The position numbers and the translations under genes were made by a program. Of a stretch of DNA of 64,000 nucleotides, positions 18,188-27,843 are shown piece by piece. Source of the DNA: Croceicoccus hydrothermalis (GTDB lineage: Bacteria > Pseudomonadota > Alphaproteobacteria > Sphingomonadales > Sphingomonadaceae); the NCBI RefSeq assembly GCF_022378335.1, contig NZ_JAIQCI010000002.1:1-64000 (forward strand), written 5' to 3'. The notes under the pieces are model-generated. The model made no database searches and was not told the origin of the DNA. It worked only from the letters and a program-made list of their open reading frames with translations. How positions within the stretch are numbered: the stretch's first letter is position 1; every line of letters starts with the position of its first letter.

Positions 18188-19537
18188 CTATTGTTCGCGC
18201 TGCTCCATCCATTCTTCCAGCCATTTGATCGTGTAATCGCCGGTCTGGAAATCGTCCTGCCGGATCAGCGTTTCGTGAAGGGGGATGGTCGTCTTAACAC
18301 CCTCGATCACCATTTCGCCGAGCGCACGTTTCAACCGCATGATGCACCCCTCGCGCGTGCGACCGTATACGATCAGCTTTGCAATCATCGAATCGTAGAA
18401 CGGCGGAATGCGATATCCGGCATAGAGGCCGCTATCGACGCGCACGTGCATACCGCCGGCGGCGTGATAGCTCGTCACCTGTCCGGGCGAGGGGGCGAAG
18501 CTGCGCGGATCCTCCGCATTGATCCGGCATTCGATGGCATGCCCTGTAAAGCGTACCTCGTCCTGCGTTACGGAGAGGGGTTCGCCCCCCGCGATGCGGA
18601 TCTGTTCGCGCACCAGGTCGAGACCGGTGATGGCTTCGGTTACCGGATGTTCGACCTGAAGCCGGGTGTTCATCTCGATGAAATAGAACTCGCCGTTTTC
18701 CCACAGGAATTCGATCGTACCGGCGCCGCGATAGCCCATTTCGGCCATCGCATCGGCGCATACGCGGCCCATGCGATCACGATCGGCGTCGCTGATTACG
18801 GGGGAGGGCGCTTCCTCGAGCACTTTTTGATGGCGTCGTTGAAGCGAGCAATCGCGTTCGCCGAGGTGGATGGCCTGGCCATTGCCGTCGCCGAATACCT
18901 GAAACTCAATATGGCGCGGATTGCCGAGATATTTCTCGATATAGACGGTGGAATCGCCGAACGCGGATTTCGCCTCCGACTTTGCCTGGCTCATCAGGCC
19001 GGGCAGTTCGTCGGCGTTCTGCACGACTTTCATGCCGCGCCCGCCGCCGCCCGATGCGGCTTTCACCAGAACGGGATAGCCGATTTCCTCGGCGAGCGTC
19101 AGCGCCTCTTCCGCCGTTTCCACCGCGCCATCGCTGCCGGGGACGAGCGGCAGGCCGAGTGCGCCGGCCGTGCGCTTGGCCTCCACCTTGTCGCCCATGG
19201 TGCGGATATGTTCGGGTTTCGGCCCGATCCATGCGATGTCGTGGGCTTCGACGATCTCGGCGAACTTCGCATTTTCGGACAGGAAGCCGTAACCGGGATG
19301 GATCGCGTCCGCCCCGGTGATTTCCGCCGCCGAAATGATCGCCGCCATGTTGAGATAGCTGTCCGTCGCCGACGGAGGCCCGATGCACACGGCCTGATCG
19401 GCCAGCCGTACATGCATGGCATCGGCATCCGCGGTCGAATGCACGGCAACCGTTTCAATGCCCATTTCCTGTGCCGCGCGATGCACGCGCAACGCGATCT
19501 CGCCGCGATTGGCGATGAGTATCCGGGTTATCGCCAT
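18188..19537 (-). CDS. accC: Acetyl-CoA carboxylase, biotin carboxylase subunit
   Basis: This 449-residue ATP-grasp enzyme carboxylates the biotin on AccB in the first committed step of fatty acid synthesis. The N terminus [19 protein letters not shown], the ATP-binding loop [33 protein letters not shown] and [14 protein letters not shown] are all present. I start at the ATG at 19537, 18 codons inside the longest frame, because AccC proteins begin at this sequence. It follows accB with 7 bases between them, in the usual accB-accC order. Confidence 0.97.
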   Translation of the reverse strand: MAITRILIANRGEIALRVHRAAQEMGIETVAVHSTADADAMHVRLADQAVCIGPPSATDSYLNMAAIISAAEITGADAIHPGYGFLSENAKFAEIVEAHDIAWIGPKPEHIRTMGDKVEAKRTAGALGLPLVPGSDGAVETAEEALTLAEEIGYPVLVKAASGGGGRGMKVVQNADELPGLMSQAKSEAKSAFGDSTVYIEKYLGNPRHIEFQVFGDGNGQAIHLGERDCSLQRRHQKVLEEAPSPVISDADRDRMGRVCADAMAEMGYRGAGTIEFLWENGEFYFIEMNTRLQVEHPVTEAITGLDLVREQIRIAGGEPLSVTQDEVRFTGHAIECRINAEDPRSFAPSPGQVTSYHAAGGMHVRVDSGLYAGYRIPPFYDSMIAKLIVYGRTREGCIMRLKRALGEMVIEGVKTTIPLHETLIRQDDFQTGDYTIKWLEEWMEQREQ

Positions 19538-19544
19538 GAACGCC

Positions 19545-20030
19545 TCAATCGACCACGACGAGCGGTTGATCGAATTCGACCGGCTCGGCATCGCCGACCA
19601 GGATCTGGCTGACCGTGCCGGCGCGCGGGGCGGGGATGGCGTTCATCACCTTCATTGCCTCGACGATGAGCAGGGTTTCGCCTGCCTTCACCTTGCTGCC
19701 GACCGCGATGAACGGCGCGGCGCCCGGCTCGGCGGAAAGATAGGCGGTGCCGACCATCGGGGATTTGACCGCATCGACCGGCGCACCGGGCAATTCGGCC
19801 TGTTCGGCCGGGGCGGCGGCGGATGCCGGCGTGGGCGCAGGGGCGGCGGACGCCGGCGCGGAGGCCATGGCATAGGAGCCAGCGGGCGCGGCGCGCGAGA
19901 CGCGGATTTTCCGGCTGCCTTCCTCGACCTCGATTTCGGTAAGATTGGTGTCGTTGAGCATGTCGGCCAGTTCGCGCACAAGCGCGCTGTTGATGTTCAT
20001 GTCCGAATTCTCGGCGGTTTTCTCGCCCAT
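19545..20030 (-). CDS. accB: Biotin carboxyl carrier protein of acetyl-CoA carboxylase
   Basis: This 161-residue protein carries the biotin attachment site EAMKVMN near the C terminus, inside the usual biotinyl fold ([12 protein letters not shown] ... [17 protein letters not shown]). A long Ala/Pro linker precedes it. The ATG at 20030 was chosen because GAGGGA lies a few bases upstream; Met at [13 protein letters not shown], 11 codons in (19997), is another possibility. It is cotranscribed with accC. Confidence 0.96.
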   Translation of the reverse strand: MGEKTAENSDMNINSALVRELADMLNDTNLTEIEVEEGSRKIRVSRAAPAGSYAMASAPASAAPAPTPASAAAPAEQAELPGAPVDAVKSPMVGTAYLSAEPGAAPFIAVGSKVKAGETLLIVEAMKVMNAIPAPRAGTVSQILVGDAEPVEFDQPLVVVD

Positions 20031-20141
20031 GAAAGTCCCTCGCTGCAAATCCAGCCTGTCAAAGTCTGGCGCTATGCGCGCCGAAAATCGCAATGACAAG
20101 GGGGCGGCGCCGGTATGCACCGGCCCGAGGGGTGTTTACGC

Positions 20142-20552
20142 CTAGTCGACGCCCTTCACCTTGCCCCACTGGCGCGCCGCGGTATAGCCGAGATAGCCCG
20201 TCCCGAAGAGCGCATAGAGCGGTTCGGGAAGCCCGTTGAGATAGCTCGTCATGCCGCTGCCGATCGCATGCGCGGTCGCGGGATTGAACGCGCCGATCAC
20301 GCCCATGGGAATCGCGAACAGGATGATGAGATACATCACGTAAAGAAATCCGGGTCGCGCCCGGCTGGTCCAGGGGTCGGACGATTGCGCCTCGGTCACG
20401 ATCGCCGAAAGCCGCGCCTCGATCTGTTTGAGTTCGTGATCGGCTTCGAGGCTGAGCAGTTCCAGCTTGGCCCGGTCGCGGGCTTCCTTGTCGGGAATGA
20501 CCTTGTCGATGATGCGGGTGATGGGCCCGATAAGGGATTCGAGAATGGGCAT
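20142..20552 (-). CDS. GTA-type 3TM holin family protein
   Basis: This 136-residue protein has an N-terminal amphipathic and charged region (residues 1-60), then three hydrophobic stretches, with the signature SSDPWTSRARPGFLYVMYLI and an ending ARQWGKVKG. This matches the holin family first tied to release of gene transfer agents (GTA_holin_3TM). No phage, GTA or endolysin gene is near: its neighbours are accB and ligD. It could be a relict or a lone holin that serves a GTA cluster elsewhere. The family match is by eye. Confidence 0.8.
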   Translation of the reverse strand: MPILESLIGPITRIIDKVIPDKEARDRAKLELLSLEADHELKQIEARLSAIVTEAQSSDPWTSRARPGFLYVMYLIILFAIPMGVIGAFNPATAHAIGSGMTSYLNGLPEPLYALFGTGYLGYTAARQWGKVKGVD

Positions 20553-20634
20553 GGCTGCGCTCCTTTGCCGATGGACGCCGGACCGCTACACAGGTTAAAT
20601 GGTGTAGGAAAATAAAACCATATAGGTTAATGAT

Positions 20635-23112
20635 TTAGATGTCCGGCAGTGTCTGTTCTGCAAAGCCCCATCCGCCCAGCGAATCCCCTTCGGCCCGTTC
20701 CAACAACCTATCGGCGTCATCGATGGAAAACGGGTGCGCATCGCGTGCGTCCTTCAATGCGTCCCACCCAATGGGCACGGCGACGGGCGCTCCGCTGCGC
20801 GCCCTTGCGGAATAGGGCAGTACTGCCGTGGCCCCGCGCTGATTGCGGAGCCAGTCGATGAAGATACGGCCCTTGCGCTTCGCCTTGCTCATCGTCGCGA
20901 CGAAGCGGTCGGGCTCGGCCAGGGACAGCGCCTCGGCAAAGCGGCGGGCAAAATCCTTGTGCGCGTCCCAGCCGTGGACGGGCGATAGCGGCACGACGAC
21001 ATGAATGCCCTTGCCGCCCGAAAGCATGGCGAAGCTGACGAGGCCGATATCGGCCAGCCGGTCGCGAATATCGCTTGCGGCCTTTCTTACTTCGGCAAAA
21101 TCCATACCTGCATCAGGGTCGAGGTCGAAGATCATGCGGTCGGGCGCCTCCACATCGTCGGTGCGACTGCCCCAGCCGTGGAATTCCACGCTCCCCATCT
21201 GCACGCAGGCGAGAATACCGGCGTCATCCTTTAGATAGAGATAATCCTCCATCCCGCCGTCCTTTTCGGCGATGGCGACGGCGTGCACATGCGGCCCGAA
21301 CGCGCCGCTGTCGTGTTTCTGGAAAAAGCATCTCTTCGCGCGGCCCTGGGGGCATCGCACGAGGCTGACCGGGCGCCGTGCGGCAAACGGCAGCATGAGA
21401 GGTGCGATGGCCGCATAATAATCGGCAAGCTGCCCTTTCGTCTGCCCGCTATCGGGAAAGACGATGCGCGATCGGCTCGAAATCTCGATCTTGGCCTCAG
21501 CCGCCGGTGGTGCTTCGGTGGTTTCGGGTTTGACCTGTGCGGGATCCTTGTCCTCGCGCAGCGCGACAAAGCTGCCGTGGCGTACCTTTTCGTCCGCGGT
21601 GAACTCGGCAAAGGCAATCTCGGCGACGAGTTTCGGCGTCACCCAATGCGCTCCGCGGGCGTCGGTTTTCGCCACCTCCACGGGCGGCGTCTTGCGCGCG
21701 ATGCGCTTCATGCGTGCGGAGATATCGTCCAGCGTATCGGCGTCGAAGCCCGTGCCGACCTTGCCCTTGTACCGCAATTCGCCGCCTTCGTTCTGGGCGA
21801 GGAGCAAGGACGCGAACGGGCGGCCCTTCGCCTTCGAAGCGCTATAACCGACGATGACGAACTCCTGCCGCCGGGTGCATTTCACCTTGACCCACGCCTT
21901 GCTGCGCGCATGGCGATATTTCGCGTCGATCCGTTTGGAGATGATCCCTTCCTGCCCGGCATCGCACATGGTCCGATAAAGCTGCTCGCCAGCGCCGATG
22001 ACATGATCGGCAACGTGCACCGGTGGTTCGGCATTGCGCAAAAGCGCCTCCAGACGCTCCTTGCGCTCGATATTGGAAAGGGCAGTCAGATCCTCGCCGC
22101 CACTTACGACAAGATCGAAGGCGTGGAACGACATCGCATCGGTGTCGCCCTGAGCCCCCGCCCCGCGTTTCAGCACGGATTGCAGCGCCGAAAAATCGGG
22201 ATTGCCATCCTTGCCATAGGCCACGATTTCCCCGTCGATCAGCGAGGGAGGAAGGTCGAGCGCAGCGATATGCGCGGCAAGCGGCGCGAATTTGTCGGTC
22301 CAGTCTTTCCCGCTGCGCGTATAGATCGTCACCCTGTCGCCCGCCGCCGCGACGATGGCGCGATAGCCGTCGAACTTGATTTCGTGCATCCAGCCATTGC
22401 CGCCGGGGACCGCGTCGACCAGCGTGGCGAGTTGCGGCTTGGCAAAGGCGGGCGGTTTCGCATCCCGGCCGCGCCCCGCTCGCGTGCGTGTCTTGCCGGC
22501 CTGCTGCGTGGCGCCGCCATAGTATTGGGGATCGGCATCGGCGGCAATCTCCGCCATGGAACGGCCACTCGACACGCTGGTAAGGCAACGATCCACCAGT
22601 GGATCGCCGCTCTGCGCATGAATATCCTCGATCTTGCGCAGCAGCCAGTTTTCGCGGCGTTCGCCCTTGCGCGGTTTCATACGGACGAGCAGCCATTCGC
22701 CCTTCATCCGCTCGCCCGAAAGGATGAAATGCAAATGACCATCGCCAAGATCGTCCGCGCTCTTCCCCTCGACAGGTTGCCAGGTTCCGCGGTCCCACAA
22801 CATGACGGTGCCGCCGCCATATTCGCCATCCGGAATGGTGCCCTCGAACCCGGCATAGGACAGCGGATGATCCTCGGTCCGCACCGCCAGCCGTTTTATC
22901 TCGGGATCGGGCGAGGGCCCCTTCGTCACCGCCCAGCTTTTCAGGACGCCATCGATCTCCAGCCGCAGATCCCAGTGCAGGCGGGTCGCATCGTGTTTCT
23001 GAACGATGAAGCGATTGCCGCCCGGCTCGCCCGGATCGCCGGCCGGTTCGCTGGTCCTGCTGAAATCGCGCTTGGCATTATAGTCGGCGAGGGGGTCGGA
23101 TGGTTCTGTCAT
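20635..23112 (-). CDS. ligD: Multifunctional NHEJ DNA ligase LigD (PE-LIG-POL)
   Basis: This 825-residue enzyme repairs double-strand breaks with Ku. Three domains follow in order: a 3'-phosphoesterase (FIVQKHDATRLHWDLRLEIDG), an ATP-dependent ligase with the adenylation motif EIKFDGYRAIV and the run YYGG before it, and a C-terminal primase-polymerase (IFDLDPDAGMDF, GRIFIDWLRNQRGATAVLPYSARAR). I start at the ATG at 23112, which overlaps the stop of the MgtC-like gene by four bases. Transcription order is ku, mgtC-like, ligD. All three domains look intact. Confidence 0.96.
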   Translation of the reverse strand: MTEPSDPLADYNAKRDFSRTSEPAGDPGEPGGNRFIVQKHDATRLHWDLRLEIDGVLKSWAVTKGPSPDPEIKRLAVRTEDHPLSYAGFEGTIPDGEYGGGTVMLWDRGTWQPVEGKSADDLGDGHLHFILSGERMKGEWLLVRMKPRKGERRENWLLRKIEDIHAQSGDPLVDRCLTSVSSGRSMAEIAADADPQYYGGATQQAGKTRTRAGRGRDAKPPAFAKPQLATLVDAVPGGNGWMHEIKFDGYRAIVAAAGDRVTIYTRSGKDWTDKFAPLAAHIAALDLPPSLIDGEIVAYGKDGNPDFSALQSVLKRGAGAQGDTDAMSFHAFDLVVSGGEDLTALSNIERKERLEALLRNAEPPVHVADHVIGAGEQLYRTMCDAGQEGIISKRIDAKYRHARSKAWVKVKCTRRQEFVIVGYSASKAKGRPFASLLLAQNEGGELRYKGKVGTGFDADTLDDISARMKRIARKTPPVEVAKTDARGAHWVTPKLVAEIAFAEFTADEKVRHGSFVALREDKDPAQVKPETTEAPPAAEAKIEISSRSRIVFPDSGQTKGQLADYYAAIAPLMLPFAARRPVSLVRCPQGRAKRCFFQKHDSGAFGPHVHAVAIAEKDGGMEDYLYLKDDAGILACVQMGSVEFHGWGSRTDDVEAPDRMIFDLDPDAGMDFAEVRKAASDIRDRLADIGLVSFAMLSGGKGIHVVVPLSPVHGWDAHKDFARRFAEALSLAEPDRFVATMSKAKRKGRIFIDWLRNQRGATAVLPYSARARSGAPVAVPIGWDALKDARDAHPFSIDDADRLLERAEGDSLGGWGFAEQTLPDI

Positions 23113-23609
23113 CGACGTTCGCGCGGCGCGGTGCCGTCGTCCTGTGACAAGCGCCGATCGGGACCCATGTGCTGTTCGAGGATGCGAAGGAGGCTCAGCA
23201 TCACGATCGAAATGATCGTCGCGACCAGCACGAGCGGCCATTGCGCCGCCCCGCAGGCCACCCCGATGATCGCGGCCAGCCAGAGATTGGCGGCGGTGGT
23301 GATATTGTGCAATCGCCCACGCGAAAATACGATCAACCCGGCGCCGATGATTCCGATGAACGAACCCGCCGCCTCGAACAGGCGAAGGGGGTCCATTCGT
23401 TCCGGCCCGAGCTGCAGATAAAGGGCAATGATCGAAACGGTCGCCGCCGCGGAGGTAAAGCAGATCAGCCCATGCGTGCGCATTCCCGCCGCATGCCCCC
23501 GCAATTCGCGATCCAGCCCCAGGACGAGGCCGAGCACCGCCGCGACGCCCAGTCGCAGCATCAATTGCCAGTCAAGCCATTGGAGCGCGATCGATGGGTT
23601 GAGTTCCAT
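23109..23609 (-). CDS. MgtC/SapB-family membrane protein
   Basis: This 166-residue protein has about four hydrophobic helices and the family hallmarks LGLDRELRGHAAGMRTHGLICFTSA and GSFIGIIGAGLIV. MgtC-type proteins are inner-membrane modulators linked to Mg2+ limitation and intracellular survival. This one lacks the longer C-terminal domain of pathogen MgtC. It sits between ku and ligD, overlapping ligD by four bases, so it is made with the end-joining genes. Why a membrane protein belongs there is unknown. Confidence 0.88.
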   Translation of the reverse strand: MELNPSIALQWLDWQLMLRLGVAAVLGLVLGLDRELRGHAAGMRTHGLICFTSAAATVSIIALYLQLGPERMDPLRLFEAAGSFIGIIGAGLIVFSRGRLHNITTAANLWLAAIIGVACGAAQWPLVLVATIISIVMLSLLRILEQHMGPDRRLSQDDGTAPRERR

Positions 23610-23623
23610 GGCCGTCCCGCCGT

Positions 23624-24460
23624 TCAGGCGCTTTTCTTGCGCGAGGTTTTCTTCGAAGGCGATTTGGCGTCACCGTCTCCAACCGATTTCTTCAACGCGG
23701 CCATCAGGTCGATGACATTGCCGCCCTTGCCCGTCTGGGGCTCTTCGACATCCTCGAGTATCTTGCCGCTCTTGTCCTTCGCCTTCTTCTCGATCAGCCG
23801 CTCGAGCGCGTCGGCATAGCGGTCGTGAAATTCCGACGGGTCGAACGGCGCGCTTTTCTTCTCGATCAATGTCGTGGCAAGTTCGAGCAGTTCGTCCTCG
23901 GGCTTGTCCTCGCCGATTTCGCCGAAAAAGGCCTGACCCTTGCGCACCTCGTCGGCATAGCGCATCGTCTCGAGCAATATCCCCTTGCCGCAGGGTTTGA
24001 GCGCGACGAGCAATTCCTTGCCGCGCACCGAAATCTGCCCCAGCGCGACCTTCTTCGTCTGCCGCAATGCATCGCGCAGCACGACATACGCATCCATCGC
24101 GAGATCGTCCGCCGGCACCACGAAATAGGGCTTTTCGTAGTAGAGGGCGTCGATTTCCTGCGCGTCGACGAACTGAACGAGTTCGAGCGTCTTGCGGCTT
24201 TCGACCTTCGCCGCCTCGATCTCCTCGTCGTCGAGGAGCACGTAATTGTCCTTGGAGATTTCGTAGCCGCGAATGATCTCGTCGCGGTCGATGGGGCCGA
24301 TACCCTGCACGATCTTCTCGTAATTGATCGGCTTGCCGCTCGGTTCGTGAATCTGGCGAAAGCTGATCTTCGAACCTGATTTGACGGCGGTGTAGATTTC
24401 CACCGGAATCGATACCAGCGCGAGCCGGATCTGACCCTTCCAATAGGCGCGTGCGGCCAT
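23624..24460 (-). CDS. ku: Ku protein of non-homologous end joining
   Basis: This bacterial Ku homodimer protein of 278 residues has the family N terminus RAYWKGQIRLALVSIPVEIYTA, the ISFRQIH segment, the GYEISKDNYVLLDDEEIE motif and a basic Lys-rich C-terminal tail (SPSKKTSRKKS) that helps DNA binding and LigD recruitment. It binds broken DNA ends. It is first in a three-gene operon with the MgtC-like gene (14 bases) and ligD. Confidence 0.96.
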   Translation of the reverse strand: MAARAYWKGQIRLALVSIPVEIYTAVKSGSKISFRQIHEPSGKPINYEKIVQGIGPIDRDEIIRGYEISKDNYVLLDDEEIEAAKVESRKTLELVQFVDAQEIDALYYEKPYFVVPADDLAMDAYVVLRDALRQTKKVALGQISVRGKELLVALKPCGKGILLETMRYADEVRKGQAFFGEIGEDKPEDELLELATTLIEKKSAPFDPSEFHDRYADALERLIEKKAKDKSGKILEDVEEPQTGKGGNVIDLMAALKKSVGDGDAKSPSKKTSRKKSA

Positions 24461-24585
24461 TGTCGTTTCCCCTTCGTTCGAAGGGAAAGCGCATCAGGCG
24501 CGATTCGGTTTCCATCGCGGCGCGCAGCATTGCCGCCCGCACGTGAAAACGTGAAGGCTAAACAGGCGGCATGGATAGGAAATCT

Positions 24586-24662
24586 TGGTCGGGACGAGAG
24601 GATTCGAACCTCCGACCCCCACACCCCCAGTGTGATGCGCTACCAGGCTGCGCTACGTCCCG
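24586..24662 (-). tRNA. tRNA-Pro (anticodon GGG)
   Basis: On the minus strand the acceptor arms CGGGACG and CGTCCCG pair perfectly, CCA is encoded, the T-loop is GGTTCGAATCC, and the anticodon loop CTGGGGG gives GGG. Length is 77 bases. Confidence 0.96.
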
Positions 24663-24897
24663 ACCGGAACGGCGCCAATAGCGGGGCGCGGAACGCTTGG
24701 CAAGGCTTGCGGCACAGAATGTGCGATATCGCCGAAGTAAGGCATTGGTGGCGGGACGGGACGGGGCGTGCATTGCCACGCCTGTGCAATGCTGCTAGTC
24801 GCGGCGCGCTGGACCTCGGCGGGGCCGTGATGGCGCCGTCCCGACCCATTTTCAGTCTGCCAATTTTTCAATCCTGATCGAAAGAAGCCGGTAAACC

Positions 24898-25230
24898 GTG
24901 AACAGTTCCCTGCTCATCCTCGCCGCGGCACCCGCCGCCGCCGGACCGCCCGCCTTCATGAACCTCATCCTGCTGGCCGCGATGGGCCTCATCTTCTGGT
25001 TCCTCGTCTTCCGCCCGCAGATCAAGCGGCAGAAGGCGCATCAGGCCAAGATCGCCGGATTGCAGCGCAACGACCGCGTCGTGACCGCAGGCGGGCTCGT
25101 CGGCAAGATCACGAAGCTGGACGATGATTTCGTCGAGATCGAGATCGCCCCCAATGTCCGGGTGCAGGCCGTGCGCCAGACCATCGGCGACGTGATGCCC
25201 AAGGGCGGCGTCAAGCCCGCCAACGACTGA
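24898..25230 (+). CDS. yajC: Preprotein translocase subunit YajC
   Basis: This 110-residue protein starts at GTG. It has one membrane helix (FMNLILLAAMGLIFWFLVF) followed by the hallmark RPQIKRQKAHQAKIAGLQRNDRVVTAGGLVGKI. YajC joins SecDF in the holotranslocon. Here it is directly upstream of secD and secF with a 9-base gap, the canonical order. Confidence 0.95.
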   Translation: MNSSLLILAAAPAAAGPPAFMNLILLAAMGLIFWFLVFRPQIKRQKAHQAKIAGLQRNDRVVTAGGLVGKITKLDDDFVEIEIAPNVRVQAVRQTIGDVMPKGGVKPAND

Positions 25231-25239
25231 GACCTGCCC

Positions 25240-26838
25240 ATGCTCGATTTCCCGCGCTGGAAAGTCATCTGGCTCTCTGCGATTACCGCGATCGGGGTGT
25301 TTTTCGCCCTGCCGTCGCTCGTTTCCATCGCGGGCGGGAAGTGGCCCGGCGCGTTGCCCGACCCCGAGGTGAACCTCGGTCTCGATCTTGCAGGGGGCAG
25401 CCATATCCTGCTCGAGGCGGATACGGGGCAGGTGCGCGGGCTTCGGCTCGAATCGATGGAGGAGGACGTGCGCCGCGTCCTGCGCGAGGCCGATGACGAG
25501 GTCGAGATCGGCGATATTTCGCGCAGCAACGGGCGCCTGTCCTTCATGGTGCAGGACGCCGACCAGGTCGACGCCGCGCGCGAGGCGCTGCTGCCGCTGA
25601 CCGACGGCGCGGGGCTTACCGGACAGCGCGACTGGACCATCAATGTCGTCGACGGCACGCGTTTCGTCATCGTTCCCACCGATGCAGGTCTGGAGCAGGG
25701 TGTCGAGCTGGCGATGGACACGGCCACCGATGTCGTGCGCCGCCGCATCGACGAGCTGGGCACGCGTGAGCCGACCATCATCCGGCAGGGCGACAATCGC
25801 ATCGTGGTGCAGGTGCCGGGCCTCGACGATCCGCAGCAATTAAAGGACCTTCTGGGACAGACGGCGAAGCTCGAATTCAAGCTGGTCGACGGTTCGGCGG
25901 CGCCTGCTGACCTTGCGCAAGGCATTGCCCCTCCGGGCAGCGAGATCCTGAATTTCGCCACCGGCGGTCAGCAGACCGGCCCGATCGCCGTGCGCCGGCT
26001 GGGCGGCATTCAGGGCGACAACCTGACCGACGCGCGCCAGGGTTACGATCAGAATGGCGCGCCGGTCGTCAACATCACCTTCAATCAGGAAGGCGGTCGC
26101 AAGTTCGCGCAGCTGACCACCGATAACGTCAACAAGCCGTTTGCCATCATCCTCGACGGCGAGGTGCTGTCCGCCCCCAATATCAACGAACCGATTCTCG
26201 GCGGATCGGCGCAGATCAGCGGCAATTTCACCGTCGACAGCGCCAACGCGCTCGCCATTTCGCTGCGTTCCGGCGCGCTTCCCATCGATCTTCAGATCGT
26301 GGAGGAGCGCACCGTCGGCCCCGATCTCGGCGCCGATTCGATCCGCAAGGGTCTGCTCGCGCTGATCGTCGGGGGCGGGGCCGTCATGGCGTTCATGTTC
26401 GTGACCTATGGCCGGTTCGGCATCTATGCCGACATCGCCATCGTGCTCAACGTGCTGATCATCCTCGGAATCATGGCGATTCTCGGTTCGACACTGACGC
26501 TGCCGGGGATTGCGGGTTTCGTGCTCACCATCGGTACGGCGGTCGATGCCAACGTGCTCATCAACGAACGCATACGCGAGGAGCGCCGCCGCGGTCGCCG
26601 CGTGGTGCAGGCGGTCGAGGTCGGCTATCGCGAGGCGCAGCGTGCGATTCTCGATGCGAACATCACCAATTTCATTGCGGGCGTGCTGCTGTTCCTCTTC
26701 GGATCCGGGCCGATCCGCGGGTTTGCCATCGTGCTGATCATCGGCATCGTCACCTCGGTCTTCACCGCCGTCACGCTGACCCGCATGTGGGTGGCAAGCT
26801 ATCTGCGGAAAAACCGCCCCGCCGAGCTGAATATCTAA
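25240..26838 (+). CDS. secD: Protein translocase subunit SecD
   Basis: This 532-residue RND-type membrane protein uses the proton gradient to pull proteins out of the Sec channel. It has one N-terminal helix, a large periplasmic domain (LGLDLAGGSHILLE early; VVRRRIDELGTREPTI mid), then five helices with the RND segment FVLTIGTAVDANVLINERIREE and FIAGVLLFLFGSGPIRGFA. It lies between yajC and secF; secF begins 10 bases after its stop. Confidence 0.97.
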   Translation: MLDFPRWKVIWLSAITAIGVFFALPSLVSIAGGKWPGALPDPEVNLGLDLAGGSHILLEADTGQVRGLRLESMEEDVRRVLREADDEVEIGDISRSNGRLSFMVQDADQVDAAREALLPLTDGAGLTGQRDWTINVVDGTRFVIVPTDAGLEQGVELAMDTATDVVRRRIDELGTREPTIIRQGDNRIVVQVPGLDDPQQLKDLLGQTAKLEFKLVDGSAAPADLAQGIAPPGSEILNFATGGQQTGPIAVRRLGGIQGDNLTDARQGYDQNGAPVVNITFNQEGGRKFAQLTTDNVNKPFAIILDGEVLSAPNINEPILGGSAQISGNFTVDSANALAISLRSGALPIDLQIVEERTVGPDLGADSIRKGLLALIVGGGAVMAFMFVTYGRFGIYADIAIVLNVLIILGIMAILGSTLTLPGIAGFVLTIGTAVDANVLINERIREERRRGRRVVQAVEVGYREAQRAILDANITNFIAGVLLFLFGSGPIRGFAIVLIIGIVTSVFTAVTLTRMWVASYLRKNRPAELNI

Positions 26839-26848
26839 GGGACGTGCC

Positions 26849-27829
26849 ATGAAATTGCTCAAACTCGTTCCCGACAATACGAATATCCGCTTTCTGCGGC
26901 TGCGCGTGCCGTTCTATGTCATCTCCCTGCTGTTGATGGCGGCGAGCTGGGCGCTGGTGGCGACGAACGGGCTCAACCTCGGCGTCGATTTCGTCGGCGG
27001 GCAGATGATCCGCGCGACCTTCACCGAAACGGAGGAGGCGCCGGTTGCCGAATTGCGGCGCAGCATCGGCGGGCTCGGCTATGGCGACCCGGTGATCCAG
27101 CGTTTCGGACAGCCGAACGAGGTGTCGATCCGCATGCGCCTGCCCGAAGGGACCGGCCCCGATTCCACCACGCTCGCCGACCGCATGACGCAGGACATCA
27201 CCCGCGCCATGGAAACGGAGCATCCCGACGTGCGCATCGACGGCGTCGATTCGGTATCGGGTAAGGTGTCGGAGGAGTTGTTCTCCACCGGCATGTATGC
27301 GCTGCTTGCCGCGATGGTGGCGATCGCCATCTATATCTGGGTCCGGTTCGAGTGGCAGTTCGGCATCGGCGCGCTCTTCGCGCTGATCCACGACGTGTCG
27401 CTGACCATGGGTTTTTTCGCAATTACGCAGCTGGAGTTCGACCTCAATATCGTTGCGGCTATCCTCGCGATCATCGGCTACTCCCTGAACGATACGATCG
27501 TGGTTTACGACCGCATCCGCGAAAATCTGAAGAAGTATCGCCGGATGCCGATGGAGGAACTGCTCGATCTGTCGGTCAATGAAACGCTGTCGCGCACGGT
27601 GGTCACCTCGCTGACGACGCTGACCGTGCTGGCCGCGCTGCTCATTCTCGGGCCGCAGGCGACCTTCGGATTTGCCGCGGCGATTGCGCTGGGTATTTTC
27701 GTCGGCACCTATTCGTCGATCTACATGGCGGCGCCGATCCTCATCTGGTTGAAGGTCGATTCCAACAGCTTCGTTCCGAAGGAAAGCGCGACCGATCGCC
27801 AGGAACGCATCGTTCGGGGCGAGGGCTGA
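26849..27829 (+). CDS. secF: Protein translocase subunit SecF
   Basis: This 326-residue partner of SecD has six membrane helices and a small periplasmic domain. Motifs include NLGVDFVGGQMIRATF, IWVRFEWQFGIGALFALIHDV and IGYSLNDTIVVYDRIRENL. It is the last gene of yajC-secD-secF. The downstream gene is on the opposite strand. Confidence 0.97.
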   Translation: MKLLKLVPDNTNIRFLRLRVPFYVISLLLMAASWALVATNGLNLGVDFVGGQMIRATFTETEEAPVAELRRSIGGLGYGDPVIQRFGQPNEVSIRMRLPEGTGPDSTTLADRMTQDITRAMETEHPDVRIDGVDSVSGKVSEELFSTGMYALLAAMVAIAIYIWVRFEWQFGIGALFALIHDVSLTMGFFAITQLEFDLNIVAAILAIIGYSLNDTIVVYDRIRENLKKYRRMPMEELLDLSVNETLSRTVVTSLTTLTVLAALLILGPQATFGFAAAIALGIFVGTYSSIYMAAPILIWLKVDSNSFVPKESATDRQERIVRGEG

Positions 27830-27843
27830 CCACGGCGGAGGGC

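Noticed and set aside
21283-23421. 712-codon plus-strand frame opposite ligD
   Set aside because: No recognisable domain; ligD is intact on the minus strand with three clear domains.
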